A stretch of DNA of 64,000 nt from positions 24,311,936 through 24,375,935 of the forward strand of contig CAIIXF020000006.1 of the NCBI GenBank assembly GCA_903813345.2, given 5' to 3'. The translations under genes and the position numbers were made by a program. The first letter of the stretch is position 1; the number at the start of each line of letters is the position of its first letter. Positions 1 through 14,000 of the stretch are shown in pieces. This DNA comes from Owenia fusiformis. Taxonomy: Eukaryota > Annelida > Polychaeta > Sabellida > Oweniidae. Under the pieces are notes generated by a model. It did no database searches. It was not told the origin of the DNA and was given only the letters and a program-made list of their open reading frames with translations.

Positions 1-90
1 AGGCGACAATTGTATATAACGCGAGTGACTTATTGGGCACCAATTGTATATAAAGTGAGTGACTTATTGGGCACCAATTGTATATAATCC
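1..90. repeat. 34-bp tandem repeat in intron of PL8 copy 1
   Basis: About two and a half copies of a 33-34 bp unit containing GAGTGACTTATTGGGCACC and TTGTATATAA. Bases 21-38 are identical to 11954-11971, inside exon 3 of the second PL8 gene, so the unit may derive from the exon upstream of this intron. Confidence 0.6.
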
Positions 91-385
91 GAAAATCTCT
101 CAATATGAAAACTTTCCTTGGTCCCAATTTACCCTAAATGTTGCAAAAACCTTGAAATGTGAACACCTGCTAATCCAAACACTTTTGGCTGGTTCCAGAT
201 GCGTTCTGATTAAACATTATGTATTTTAGCTGTTTTCTCTCAATTTTTAGGCGAATTTGGAGTTTCTTGGCGGTGGCTTGGTTTGGGACTCTAAAATGGG
301 TCAAACTCCTCAATTATCCAGCGGCTTTAATTTTGAATCACTCCATTTTATCGAGGTATTGCTAATGCTTAGGCTTCTGTTCCAG

Positions 386-2183
386 GTAGCGAGATTGCTG
401 TCACAACTGAACTACCGTAAGACCGAACTAGAAAATGTGATTACAAGATATAAAAAACATGGTCCTACTAGTAAAGCAAACGCCCTCATTGGCAACAGGG
501 GATTTTTCGCCTCGGACATGATGGTTCACCATAGATTAAGTTACATGGTGAGTGTGCGTATGTTTTCCTGCCGCACAGTCCGACCTGAAACTTGGATCAG
601 CAGCAGAAGGAAAAACAACCCCGATGGGTAAGGACCAAGTTCTTATTAGCTCTGTCTCACCCTAAGTCCAACTAACTATGTGACCACCTTGGATTTACGA
701 GACAAAAGGGTATAATCCCGGGGTACAAGTACGCAATTGTAAGTAAGTTGTGAATAGTATGTAATGCACCGAATATGATATTCCAGGTATTACACGGGCG
801 ATGGATTTGTGGCTCTTCTACAGGATGACCACGAGTTCGGATCCAGATTCAACGAGGTTTTCCAGTATTATGATTGGGAAAAGATTCCAGGTAATGACGA
901 TATCATAGTATTACAAATAAGTCAAATGCATATTAATTGCTAAACAATCGTCAATATTCTATCAGCTTATCTAGTTGTATTTGTATCTTTATTTGACCAT
1001 CAAGACTTTTAGGATGTTACAGCATGCTTAGAATGTCATATTTTCCAATTTGTTTTCTTGACCGTACTCATGTAATTTTTAAATAAACTGAATGAATAAA
1101 TCTCTAGGTACGACCGTCGAATATCGTGGACAGGTTCCCCGGGAAGGTATGGAGAGAAATGTCGGTAATCCAAACGGGTTTCCTCATCATATAAGTAACG
1201 CTGCCTTCGTTGGCAGTGTCTCCGATGGAATGTACGGTGCTGCTGCAATGGACTACGATCGTCCAACAGTCAATATAACTCTGAAGAAGTCTTGGTTTTT
1301 CTTTGATGATGAAGTCGTCTGCTTGGGTAGTGATATTGAGAGGCGCGAAACTAATGAGGTGACCGAGCTACCGATTATTACTACGCTGAACCAAAACGTC
1401 CAAAATGGTGACATTGCATATAGTAATTCAGAAACATGGCAATATGTAGGCTCAAACACGATAACAGATGTTCCAAATGCTAAATGGATTCACCACAACA
1501 ACGCGGGATATGTGTTTCCAAACGGGGCAGATGCAAATATCGAATCCTATGTTAAGACGGCAAATGGTAAAACTCTGGAAGTCGCAACCATGTGGATGGA
1601 ACATGGTGTTAAACCGTATGCGTACATCATGTACCCAGGTGTAACCATAGCTCAAACTGAGCAACGTCACGCAAATCCATCAGTGGCGATCTTGCAACAG
1701 GACTCAAATGCCCACATCGTGTACCAATCAACACTTGATATACTCTCGATGGTCGTGTTCACCGGTCCATTCTCCTTCGTTTACCCAGATACTGAATTGT
1801 CCTTTTCTTTCACAGTCGATCAGGCTTGTATTTTGATGATTCGGCACTTGCAGTCAAATAACAGTCTTTCAATCACCGTTTCGTTCCCTCCGCAGATAAC
1901 AGCGACAGTTGGTATTACATTTGGTTTGCATTTGACAGGAGATGACTCAACTTACAATTCCAGTGAGCAGGAATCCAAAGTTCTGTTTCATTTCGCACAT
2001 GATCTGAGAGTTGCTGGAAAAAGTCAAACGAAGAATTTGAAGATTGAACCAATAATCACGACAACAACTGAATCTATAATCGCAACGACTGAAGCTACTA
2101 CCACAATAACTGAAAAAATAACTGAACAAACAACAGCAACAATTGAACTTTCAACCATACCAACTGAAGCTACAACCACATAA
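386..2183 (+). CDS. PL8 polysaccharide lyase, copy 1 (5' part outside window)
   Basis: Three exons are visible: 386-627, 787-890 and 1108-2183. Their lengths and phases equal exons 4-6 of the complete paralogue at 8096-17170, apart from the shorter last exon. Family 8 polysaccharide lyases cleave hyaluronan, chondroitin, xanthan or related acidic polysaccharides by beta-elimination. Family signatures are GNRGFFASDM, the SCRTVRPE block holding the expected catalytic Glu, KIPGTTVEY, MYGAAAMDY, KSWFFFDDEVVCLG, TTLNQ and PYAYIMYPG. The signal peptide and the Asn/His/Tyr/Arg catalytic residues belong to exons left of the window. The protein ends in a short Thr-rich tail of about 50 residues and a TAA at 2181, whereas copy 2 has hundreds of such residues. 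The copies look roughly 90% identical, so the duplication is recent. Substrate cannot be read from the sequence. Confidence 0.85.
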
Positions 2184-2258
2184 TCACATCCGAACCGTCA
2201 ACGACCACAGCAAATAAAATCGAACATTTCTTGTAAAAATGAGAACTCGAAGAGTTTC

Positions 2259-2264
2259 AATAAA
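2259..2264 (+). terminator. Poly(A) signal of PL8 copy 1
   Basis: AATAAA lies 76 bases after the TAA stop. The 3' flank (about 2200-2340) is homologous to 19248-19440 downstream of copy 2, as expected for a shared 3' UTR. Confidence 0.6.
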
Positions 2265-2576
2265 CAGATAATATTAACAAATCAAAATGTTTTATTTACA
2301 GTCACGGGTCAAATGTATGCGTTGAGATGTCTTGCATGTTTGTCTAAATGTAACATACTTATTTTCTTCTCTTGCTTACCAAATTCGTTTGTCAGAATTT
2401 TCACTGACTAGTTTACATCTTGATGTAAAATAACAAGCTATGATTAAATTTATCACGGCAGAAATTAACATAATATTATTGGAAGCGAGTTTAGAAAATT
2501 TTGAAACCGCCATTGCTTGTCTGTCGATTTGACCAATCGGGGCGACATGTCTTCTCAATACAGATTAACATTATAG

Positions 2577-5500
2577 ACATTATATTAGCGAGATCAATAG
2601 TGCAAAAATAGTTCATTCATGGAACGAAGCGTGAAACTTTCCACATACCATCAGAATACCATTCCCTTTGATTTAAGAGCCAGAGCCATTTTTGTGGTCC
2701 ACTAGAATGATCAAAAAATAGTAAGTACCCCCTCCCACCAAATCCCATGGGGGTGGGGAGATATAGGAATATTTTTTTCATAAAAAAAATTCTTTGAATA
2801 TGGTCATACTACAGTTTTAGAGTGCTATTTTCATGGTAAAGAAATTTTGCAAACATAACAAGATGATTTATCATCGATTTTCATCATTGTTAAAGACTAA
2901 TCATGGGCGACGCCCACTTTTCATACCTTGAACATTTAGGTTATTAAATCTCAATCATGGGTTGAACAAATGAATGTAATTCAGTTTTCTGGATGACACC
3001 AGATACCTTTTTGATGTTAGGTGCTATAATTAATCTTTGCATTTGACTTCTTAAAGGCTTACATCATATCACAACCCTGTTTAGAAGAAGAAAGCAAGCA
3101 ACAAATGTCCCAGATCTACAACATGTATCCACTATTCTATGTACATGTATGAGTCTCTATACTCTCCTAAAGAGAACCTATGCTACAGACACAACTGTCC
3201 AGAATTTAGATGATGATGTGCTAAAACAGTTTGATGAATGGTGTGCTGACCAAGTGCCTAAACAGTTTGATGAATGCCATGCTGACCAACAGAATGTACC
3301 AGTCTTCAAGCTTTGGTTTCTGCTTATTCAAATTGAAATACTGTGCCTTGACTATGTGAGGGCTATAGGACAGGAGAATTTTCCTCTTTATTTCCAGATG
3401 GTTTCTCTTTGATTTTCAAAGTTGTTAAAGACTAGTTATGGGCGACGCCCACTTTTCATATGCTGAACATTTAGGCTATCAAACCTCTTTCATGGGTTGA
3501 ACTAGAACCAGAAGGGCCGCCACAGTCACAGCCTGCAGTCTCTACATTCTCAAGAGAGCCTATACTACATATACAGCTGTCCAGAATCTAGATAATGAAG
3601 TGATAAACAGTTTGATGAAAGGTGTGCTGACCAACAGAATGTACCAGTCTTTAAGTTTTGGTTTCAGATTATTTGAATCCAAATACTGTGCCTTAACTAA
3701 GTGTAGGCTATTAGAGAGGGAAATTTCCCTCTTTGAGTCAATTAGCAAGCTTGTCACCTGGTTTTTCGTTTTTTGACTTTGTCAATATGCTTGCTGAGTA
3801 CCAGTTCAGTATATCATCAGAACTCAAAGTTCAAAAATGGATAGCTTTTGGAAAAAAAATTAGAAATATCTCACTTCCCATGAAATTGCAGCTGCCCTTG
3901 ATACGACATGATAGGACTATGTTCTCCCCTTATTTCATGCTCCCACAGGTTCAGACACTACACCAGCAAAGGCTGGAAAAATGATTTTGGTGCCAGTGGA
4001 GAAAACATTGCCCCAAGCTTCAGATGCAAGCCAAACGCTAGTAAAATGCAGGATTGTAATGGACATGACACCTAGCTCAGTGATAATAATAATAGAGTGT
4101 TGAAGTGCTTAAATGCACAAAATAGGATATTTGAACTGCAGTTAAGATACCTAATAAGGTAACTTGTATCAATTAGTCAAAGTGCTCTCATTAAAAGCCA
4201 AAATAATATATCATTAATTATGAATTATATATTATTATATCTTTATATCTAAAAGGGATGTGGCCTTTCAATTGACTTACTTAAAGAAATTATCATCTTA
4301 ACATAAATAACTGACTTAATCTTATCAATTTTATTCAGCCTTATTAGGTAATTTTTCTATTCACAATAGAAGACTCATTAACTTGTATATTAACATGTTG
4401 ATAAAGTGGCCGTCGCCCTTGGTCAGGCTTTAACAATGAATATCCATGAGAAATATGGATGCAATCTTGAAAATTGTTTTTATACACTGAAAATAACATA
4501 CTAAAAATGAATATAGATCATATTAAAAAAAAATCAACAAGAAATACTTCCCTCCCCTCCCCCCAGGATTTGATTGGAGGGGGCATTTGCAATTTTTCAG
4601 ATATCACCAGGACACCATTCCCTTTGATTTAAGAGCCAGAGCCATTTTTGTGGTTCACTAGAATGACAAAAAAGCACTTGCATCTTTTTGTTGAGCACTT
4701 TTGTTTGCAGCTGCATTTTACTAGCATTTGGCATGCATCTGGGGCTTGGGCAATGTTTTCCACACTGGCACCCAAATTATTTTCCCAGCCTTTGTGGTTA
4801 TGGATTCCCAACTCAATTGTGAGGGTGAAGCGAGGACTGACATAGGTATAATTGTCTGGAACCAACTTATGCAACTTATGGTGGGATGTTCTCAATTTGA
4901 GTTGTTTTCTTTGTGAACATTTCTTGTCTTGCAGCATTTACAGTTATTTCATTGTTGTCTCTATTGTATAAAATCTCAACAAAATGTTCAATGATTGGAA
5001 TCCAGATATAGTGTCTGAACCTGTTGGGGCATGAAATAAGGGGAGACACATAGTCCTACCATGTCAAAGGGCAGCTGCAATTTCATGGGAAGTGAGATAT
5101 CTCTAATTTTTTACTTTTCCAAAAGCTATCCATTTTTGAACTTTGAGTTCTGATGATATACTGAACTGGTACTCAGCAAACATATTGACAAGGTCAAAAA
5201 ACAAAAAACCAGGAGATAAGATTGCTCATTGACTAGAGATAAAGAGGGAAATTTCCCTCTCTGATAGCCCACACTTAGTTAAGGCACAGTATTTCAATTC
5301 AAATAATGGGAAACCAAAACTTAAAGACTCGTACATTCTGTTGGTCAGCACACCATTTATCAAACTGTTTATCACTTCATTATCTAGATTCTGGACAGCT
5401 GTGTATGTAGTATAGGCTCTCTTGAGAATTTAGAGACTGCAGGCTGTGACTGTGGCGGCCCTTCTGGTACTGGTTCAAACCATGAAAGAGGTTTAATAGC

Positions 5501-6263
5501 CTAAATGTTCACTGGTACTGGTACATTCTGTTGGTCAGCACACCATTCATCAAACTGTTTAGGCACCGGGTCAGCACACCATTCATCAAACTGTTTAAGC
5601 ACATCATCATCTAAATTCTGGAAAGTTGTCTCTGTAGCATAGGTTCTCTTCAGGAGAGTATAGAGACTCAACATACATGTACATAGAATAGTGGATACAT
5701 GTTGTAGATCTGGGACGTTTGTTGCTTGCTTTCTTCTTCTAAACAGGGTTGTGATATGGTGTAAGCCTTTTAAAAATGTCAAATGCTACGATTAATTATA
5801 GCACCTAGCATCAAAAAGGTATCTGGTGTTATCCAGAAAACTGAATTGCATTCATTTGTTCAACCCATGATAGAGATTTAATAACCTAAATGTTCAAGGT
5901 ACGAAAAGTGGGCGTCGCCCATGATTAGTCTTTAACGATGATGGAAATCAATGATAAATCATCTTGTTTTGTTTGCAAAATTTCTTTACCATGAAAATAG
6001 CACACTAAAACTGTAGTATGACCATATTCAAAGAATTTTTTTTATGAAAAAAATGTTCCTATATCTCCCCACCCCCATGGGCTTTGGTGGGAGGGGGTTC
6101 TTACTATTTTTTTGACCATTCTAGTGGACCACAAAAATGGCTCTGGCTCTTAAATCAAAGGGAATGGTATTCTGATGATATGTGGAAGGTTTCATGCTTC
6201 GTTCCATGAATGAACTGTTTGCCTGTTTTCTTGCACTATTGATCTCGCTATATGTCTTCTTTG
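2577..6263. mobile_element. Long-arm foldback transposon
   Basis: Two inverted arms of over 1 kb (about 2577-3970 and 5010-6263) match along their length. The left arm starts TAGCGAGATCAATAGTGCAA and the right arm ends with its reverse complement. Both arms carry the same blocks, for example CCATTCCCTTTGATTTAAGA near 2660 and inverted near 6160. A third copy of that block sits in the loop at 4616. The only coding trace is the Cys-rich relic at 4629-4937. The flanks share only TAT, so no target duplication is certain. No transposase was recognised. Confidence 0.75.
4629..4937 (-). pseudogene. Cys-rich transposon ORF relic
   Basis: A 102-residue open frame in the loop of the foldback element. 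Its C-terminal half has the spaced-cysteine motif KCSCKQKCSTKRCKCF. Such motifs occur at the end of host-wide repetitive ORFs in many invertebrate genomes and resemble CXC zinc-binding segments. It has no splice signals or upstream partner and looks like the 3' end of a decayed transposon gene. A chance frame is possible, but the Cys pattern argues against it. Confidence 0.4.
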
Positions 6264-6928
6264 AAGCCCGGGGTTATCCCCCCTTTAACTAGTGAATCCA
6301 CTATGCCAAATCTTTAAAGCTAATGCCCTTCCCCTTCAAATAGTACGTGGAATTTCAGGACAAATTGGGTTATTTATTTTTCAATGGAATGGAGTTCGTT
6401 TGTTCAGCTAATTTCCTGACAATTTTGTTATACATCTGTCCTAATAGAGAACTTCGGCTCAAACGATTAGTTAGATATACGTATTCAACCTATATCTTGT
6501 TTGAATAAGTCAGATCATTCACCTTATTCTCAACTAATTAAGATACCTGGAATGTTTGTCTATATAATCATCGTATTTCTGAACGAGATATCTCAACTAT
6601 TTCACAATAAACATCAAATAAAAAGAATTAATAGAAAACTTAATAATTCTATTCTGACATTTGCAATACACTTGTTTGGTTTCATTATTACAAATAATTT
6701 ACATATAATGTAGATTCTATCAAGAACGAATACTCGTGGGCATAAAATTTGCGCTAATTGTCAGCCTTTTCAAAACATTGACATTTTTACTTAATTGTTT
6801 AATATGAACAATGTTCTTTTAAGACGTTTTGCCTCATGGAATGCGTTCGATCAACATACCTGGAATTATATCGTAGCAATGTTTTGATTTAATTCATTGT
6901 CTACAATTATTGTGGGGTTTGCACGTAT
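6264..6928. other. AT-rich intergenic stretch
   Basis: Very AT-rich sequence with no coding frame, splice pair or repeat that I can support. Confidence 0.5.
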
Positions 6929-7325
6929 CCACGCGGTCCTAACTTCGACCGTTAATTTGAATTTTTGACCTACCAGGTGCTTGAAAGTCAAGGATTGCGA
7001 GTCTCATACTGCACCGTTCTTCTTCAAACTTATACCATTAAAAGCAGAACAAAATTGCCTTTCTGTCGGTGCATTTACTTTATTGTAAAGAGTCCCTCGT
7101 TCTAGCAGCGTTTTTGGTCCCCAGCTGTTAGAAGGCCTTATTACAGCTGGGGACCAAAATGCCGCTGGAAGTAGGGACTCTGTTGAAGAGAATAATGTAC
7201 CATCAGAAAGGGATTTGTGTAATGCTTTGAATGGAACAAGTTTGAAGAAAAACGGTGCAGTATGAGACTAGTAAATCCTTGATTTTCAAAAATTCAAATT
7301 AACGGTCGAAGTTAGGACCGCGTGG
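6929..7325. mobile_element. Palindromic MITE, 397 bp
   Basis: Near-perfect inverted repeat over its whole length. It opens CCACGCGGTCCTAACTTCGA and closes with the reverse complement. Flanking bases are TAT on both sides, a possible 3-bp target duplication. The centre contains the mirrored pair CCCAGCTG and CAGCTGGG around 7120-7155. No coding capacity. Confidence 0.8.
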
Positions 7326-8038
7326 TATCGCATATAGCGTTGATTTCATATCAACAGTCAAACTTTCTCTTATGTCTTTTTGACATCTAAGCACCTTGTA
7401 TTAGGATTACTCAAATATTCTATTTTCACATCTTTATCGAGGAATGTCGAAATTATTCAACTCCATCCTTATCTCATAAATAGGTCAATCAAAAACAAGG
7501 ATCTATCCAAGTTCCTCGATCAAACCCCGGCGTCCTTCACTGGGCCCATCTTCGACTTCCGACCTTTTCCGTCCGGTTGATCCAAGAGACCATCACGCCA
7601 AACCAAACCAAACTAACAGACATATCCAAAGATGGTGGACTTTAATTGTATCTAAAGATAGTCCCAAATTTTGCACCACAAAAATCAAGAACTAAACTTC
7701 CAAAAATTTACAAGAAATTGCCCACAATTTGTCTTTAATGGCAAATGACTATATCATGTTATTTTTAAATTGATATCAGAAATGTTGTGGTTTGACACGT
7801 TAAATTGCGTTGGTAGTATCTTTACTAATGCGAGCATTCTTTGAAATATTCCATCCTACATCAAATATGTAATTCCGCATATTTGATGTTAATCATATTC
7901 GAGAATACCTTATTTCGGAATATTTCAATTCATTAAAACGCAAACATTATAACGATTTTTTCATTAACGTCACTTTTGCTCACCCAATTTTTCTGTGTTC
8001 CATATTGTAGGTCATCGATCTTCGCAACTAAAAAATAG
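7326..8038. other. 5' flank of PL8 copy 2
   Basis: Mostly AT-rich. No gene is supported before the TATA box at 8039. Confidence 0.45.
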
Positions 8039-8046
8039 TATATAAG
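8039..8046 (+). promoter_or_regulatory. TATA box of PL8 copy 2
   Basis: TATATAAG lies 57 bases upstream of the first in-frame ATG (8096). This predicts transcription start near 8070, where GCATCCTCACTAATT gives a plausible initiator. Position and spacing are the only evidence. Confidence 0.5.
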
Positions 8047-8095
8047 TAAGTAAGTATGAGGGCATCCTCACTAATTTACTCTTGCGAGTCAGTTT

Positions 8096-11000
8096 ATGAT
8101 CGTAGAAGAATTGAACCTGAAGACGATGAGACTCAGCATGCATTTTCTCTGGTTGGCGATGATCATTATGGTAGAATTTCGTTTGGCATACAGCCTTACA
8201 GAACTTGATGCAAACTTCAGATTTCTTGCGATGCCAGAGGACGCAGCCGGAGAACGATATTCAATTAGATTATCGAAACGCAACGTTCAACCCAACAAGA
8301 TTAAGACAGATGGCAGTTTCACAGATATAACTTATGGCGACAATACCTACAAAATGTCAAAGCCTTTTACAAAACACGGTGACAGATTGACTAAAATCAT
8401 TCAGTCGTATTTTTTAAACCGTAACCAGAACTATTTCTACCAAAATGCCACGACGTGGGAATGGGTCGTGAAATCTTGGGAATTTCTTGCGTATAGCGTA
8501 CCTGACAACACAGATTGGAACTGGTGGGGTTATCAAATTGGCGTCCCGCGGTCCTTCTGGGCTGGTCTCTTCCTCTCGAGGGGTTTAATCAATGACACGC
8601 TATACGACGATTTGATTAAAAGATACTGGACGGACCGTACGGTTTGGGATTACGAACGAAAGAAAGATGGATACATATCGGCGTCAAATCTGGCAAATAG
8701 AGGCTTCCTTGGGTTGTTCGAGACTTATTACAAAAACAGAACTATTTTTGAAGTCAGACGAAACCAGATCCTCGAGTACTTGACTATGGAAATCGTAAAT
8801 AAAACGACGTACCAAGGTAAGATACCTTAAAATGTTTCTTATCGTAATAATAAGCAGTGATCAACTCTGCTATAGGTTTTTTAAATTCTTGACAGAGTTA
8901 TCATTAAATGAAATTAGAAATAGAAGATTATCTTAGTCAGCTAAGGTGCTAAGTTTTTTCAGTCATCATTTATTCAAATCCATGCTCTTTGTTACGCGGT
9001 AAACACGATACAAAAATATGTCATATTCCGCAACGAATATGGCATATTCACTTGCGGTGTATGATAGATTCACCTGCGGTATATGGCATACACACTGAAC
9101 CAATGAGAACGTGATACGGAAGTACACAATTGTCAATTGCATCGATTGAACGAACAAGTAAAACGTTATAAATTATTATAATGATTACTGAATCAACAGT
9201 ACTGTGTATCGAATATATTAACTTAGCAGAAGTATCAGTCACCAATCTTGCGTAATAAACTTACTCAATCAATCCAGGATTCATATATTAGTACTCGACG
9301 CACTAACTATATATTCAGTAATCCAGCGTAGTTTTACATTTAGAGTCGATTCTCGCAACCAATCAAATCAAGGCTTTCTGTATCACGTTTTCACCTGTGG
9401 TATATGTCATATTCACCTGCGGTATATGGCATTTTCCGCAAGTGAGTATGACACCTTCCGCAGTCGAGTATCGGGTATTCACTGAAATCAATGTATCGCA
9501 TATTCACTGCGGAATATCGCATACTCACCCGCGGAATATGCCATATACCGCAGGTGAGTATGGCATATTCACCCGTATCACAAATACCGCGCAACCATGA
9601 ATGTATGCCATATACCGCGTAACACTCTTTGCTTATATTCTTTGCTCAGGATTCCCGCAGGATTCTTTGCTTGGCAGTTCCTTGGCTTGTTTTAACTAAT
9701 ATCACATACGAAATACCATGTTCTTCAAACCCATATTATACCCAAACATGTATATAGAATATCTTATGATTTTGATTGATATTATTTTTATCCACGAGTT
9801 GATATCAGTATCTGCAAGAGTGAGCGTTAGCACCTTGAATACACCAACATTTGAGAAACCAAGATCCTATGGAAGAAATGTACAATACGATCAAACAATT
9901 ATAAATCCAAATTTTGGAAGCTCTGTGCACAATTTGAAAATATTATTCATTCATCAGGATATTATTGCTTAATACTTAAAATCACAAATATATTCTCATC
10001 CGCTATTTGAATGCACCTTTTGTCAATCCACATTAACTTGTCGTTTCTGTCATGCAGGGAGGGTGTACGAGCCAACTACTATATTTTACAATATCCATGC
10101 AGGGTTCTGGGATGCACCTTTTGTCAATCCACATTAACTTGTCGTTTCTGTCATGCAGGGAGGGTGTACGAGCCAACTACTATATTTTACAATATCCATG
10201 CAGGGTTCTGGGATGCACCTTTTGTCAATCCACATTAACTTGTAGTTTCTGTCATGCAGGGAGGGTGTACGTGCCAACTACTATATTTTACAATATCCAT
10301 GCAGGGCTCTGGGATGCACCTTCTGTCAATCCACATTAACTTGTCGTTTCTGTCATGCAGGGAGGGTGTACGAGCCAACTACTATATTTTACAATATCCA
10401 TGCAGGGTTCTGGGATGCACCTTTTTGTCAATCCACACTAACTTGTCGTTTCTGTCATGCAGGGAGGGTGTACGAGCCAACTACTATATTTTACAATATC
10501 CATGCAGGGTTCTGGGATGCAGCTTTTGTCAGTCCACATTAACTTGTCGTTTCAGTCGTGCAGGGAGGGTGTACGAGCCAACTACTATTCTTTACAACCT
10601 CCATGCAGGCTTTTGTGATGTACCTTTTGTCAATCCACATTAACCTGTCGTTTTGTCATGCAGGGATGGTGTACGAGCCGACTACTATATTTTACAATCT
10701 CCATGCAGGGTTCTGGGATGCACCTTTTGTCAATCCACATTAACTTGTTGTTTCTGTCATGCAGGGAGGGTGCACGAGCCGACTACTTTATTTTACAATC
10801 TCCAAGCAGGGTTCTGTGATGCACCTTTTGTCAATCCACATTAACTTGTCGTTTCTGTCATGCAGGGAGGGTGTACGAGCCAACTACTATATTTTACAAT
10901 ATCCATGCAGGTTCTGGGATGCACCTTTTGTCAATCCACATTAACTTGTCGTTTCTGTCATGCAGGGAGGGTGTACGAGCCAACTACTATATTTTACAAT

Positions 11001-14000
11001 ATCCATGCAGGATTCTGGGTTACACATTTTGTCAACCCATATTAACTTGTCGTTTCTGTTCTGCAGGGGAGGGTGTAGGAGCCGATTACTGTATTCACGT
11101 CCACAATCTACACGTAGGACGCTATGAGGGCAAATACAACAACTCACATTTACGTCTGATGATGTACAATGGCGGTTATGGGGCTGTGTTTCTCAAGAGA
11201 GCTGGCGCCATCTATTTAGCACTTCACGACTCCTCTTATGCGGTAAATCAACGTATAGCTTATCATGTTCTTCGATACTTAATTTGAGACTGAATGCATG
11301 TGTTGTTTTGATGGTGTTTAAATGGTGGGGGAGGGGGTAATCACTGTTTGTTGGTTTTTCCTTATGGTCGGTATACACTAGATGTTTTCTTTTTCTTGCT
11401 GTGTTCTCTTAAAATTTTGGTCCTTTCCTTTGGTACTTGTGCATACATGTCCATGTACATGATTGTTTTCTGCATTTTTCTGTATTTTATACATTATTTT
11501 ATAACAATATTTTATCACACTATCTCCAAGAAAAACAACAACAAAATAACATGATGACAAATGGTTTATGAGATAATCTCTTTGGATTATGAGAGAATCA
11601 TTTTCTTACTTTGTTATTTTTGGAGATCAATTATGTAATATCCCCCAGTCTTTTTGTACATTAACCATATCAAAACATGTTGCTTTTGTGCCAGATATTT
11701 GACCTCAAATTTTTTAGTAAGAGCTGTCTAAAAAAGCTTGCAATAACATACCTGCCTTTTTATTCACACAAGAACACAACCAACTACTATTCTTATTCAC
11801 GGTTGAAATGTTTCTACATTTAAACGTTTTATTTCAGGTGGAAGAGCATGTGTTGGCAGAGTTCATAAACATGTTCTTGGAGTGTCATCAATATTTGGTG
11901 CGGGGCCGTACATTCGAGCCCACCTCAGTTGGACGTAATATTGATGATAACCAGCGAGTGACTTATTGGGCGTCTTTGGACTCGATCTACAAGGTATGAC
12001 GTGATTTAAGATGATCTGTCTCATATGGCTAGTACGAATCAAGTGAGTGTCTTATAAGTGCCCAACAACTCTGCACAACGCTACTAGGATACTAGCGGTT
12101 ACCATGATTTGTAATTTGGTTTTCTGTATAAAAAGTCTTTTTTCTTCTTCCCTACCCCATTGGAGCCCCATCTGGCGTTTGGGAAGTGAATCGCGACTCA
12201 ATATTTATAAGGTCCTAATTTATCTGAAATGAATTTTAAGCTGACGGCGGAGTGATTTTGACCTTGGTGATTTTACCTGAATTTTCTTAGAAATCTCACG
12301 ATAGAGGTGGTTAGTGTCTTCAAGTTTATTTATCTCAAAATTTTCGGTGGACAACCCATGGTAAGTTTGTTATAGCAGGCTAGGCAAGTCTCTCCAGAAC
12401 ACTGCGGTATGTTGCACGAGTTGGATACTAACCGTTAATAAGATATAGGGTAAAAGGTTACAATGGTCATCTATGGGAAACTCTTCTGAAGTCTCCAACC
12501 CTTTTTCTTGTGGAGGTAGAGGCTAAAATTGACACCAGGAGTGTCATGAGCGACCAAAAAATTATTCACTGTGGATTTCCAAATTGTGGAAAATGGAGGG
12601 AAATTTGAATTTTGGCAATTTCAAAAGAGGTACATTTATACAAGTATGGTGCAACTTTCAGCAATAATACTTATATATTTTTAATTAATCATAAGTTGTG
12701 TATTACGATGATCCAGTCAAGCATATATATTGAGTGCAGCTGTGGCTGCAATCTGGAGGGAAATTTGGGAACTTTCATTTTTTGATTTTTGGTCGGCCAC
12801 GACACCAATGGTGTCAATTTTAGTCTCTACCTCCACGAGAAAACAAAGGTTTTTCAATTGGTTGGTGTATTTTTGTTAGAAAATGATTTTTAATAGATGA
12901 TACATAATAGCCTACATGGCATGGTTTAACATATATCATTGAATCATTCATCTTAAAACTTGGGTATTGTTTATTTGGCCCAGCATATATTTAGACTTAT
13001 TAGGTGCTTGTCGAGTCTATATATAAAACGAGTGACTTGCTGAACTGCTTACTCTTTACATGGAGTAACTGACTTAATTAGGGTAATCATTCTGTATCAG
13101 ATTGAAGATGGTGCATTTATTGTTGACTGTAAAATGACTCAACCTCATTTCCAGGCCCTCATTTTGAACAACTCTACTTTGTCAAGGCATTGTTTATGCA
13201 AATGGTTCTATTCCAGGTAGCGAGATTGCTGTTACAACTTAATTACCGCAGGACTGAACTAGAAAATGTGATAACAAGATATAAAAAACATGGTCCTACT
13301 AGTATAGCAAACGCCCTCATTGGCAACAGGGGATTTTTTGCCTCGGACATGATAGTTCACCATAGATTAAGTTACATGGTGAGTGTGCGTATGTTTTCCT
13401 GCCGCACAGTCCGACCTGAAACTTGGCTCAGCAGCAGAAGGAAAAACAACCCCGATGGGTAAGGAGCAAGTTTTTATTAGCTCTGTCTCACCCTAAGTCC
13501 AACTATCTATGTGACCACCTTGGAATTACGAGACAAAAGGGTACAATCCCGCAATTGAAAATAGAATTGTTTGTAATACACCGAATATGATATTCCAGGT
13601 ATTATACTGGCGATGGATTTGTGACTCTTCTACAGGATGACCATGAGTTCGGATCAAGATACAATGAGGTTTTTCAATATTATGACTGGGAAAAGATTCC
13701 AGGTACTGGGGATATCCAATTATTAGAATTGGAAGTCAAATTAATATTGATTGGCTTACAAAAATTCAGTTTGTATCGGCTTATTAAGTGGGATAATTAA
13801 TCATTTTTGTCATGTACGGGGTTAACAGGCCCCTATCATCAAGCAGGCAATGGTCAAATGGAGAGATTTAACAAAACAATGGAGAATCTGCTGACGACGC
13901 TAAACCAAGGATGATTGGCTCCCAGGATCGAAACGTCGAAATGTCGTTATTTTCGACTATAAATTCAAAATAAACAGTTCAAAAGATTCGAACCAATATC

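Noticed and set aside
10011-11045. Set of overlapping 60-140 codon frames
   Set aside because: Products of the 101-bp minisatellite; the unit length is not a multiple of three, so frames shift copy by copy.
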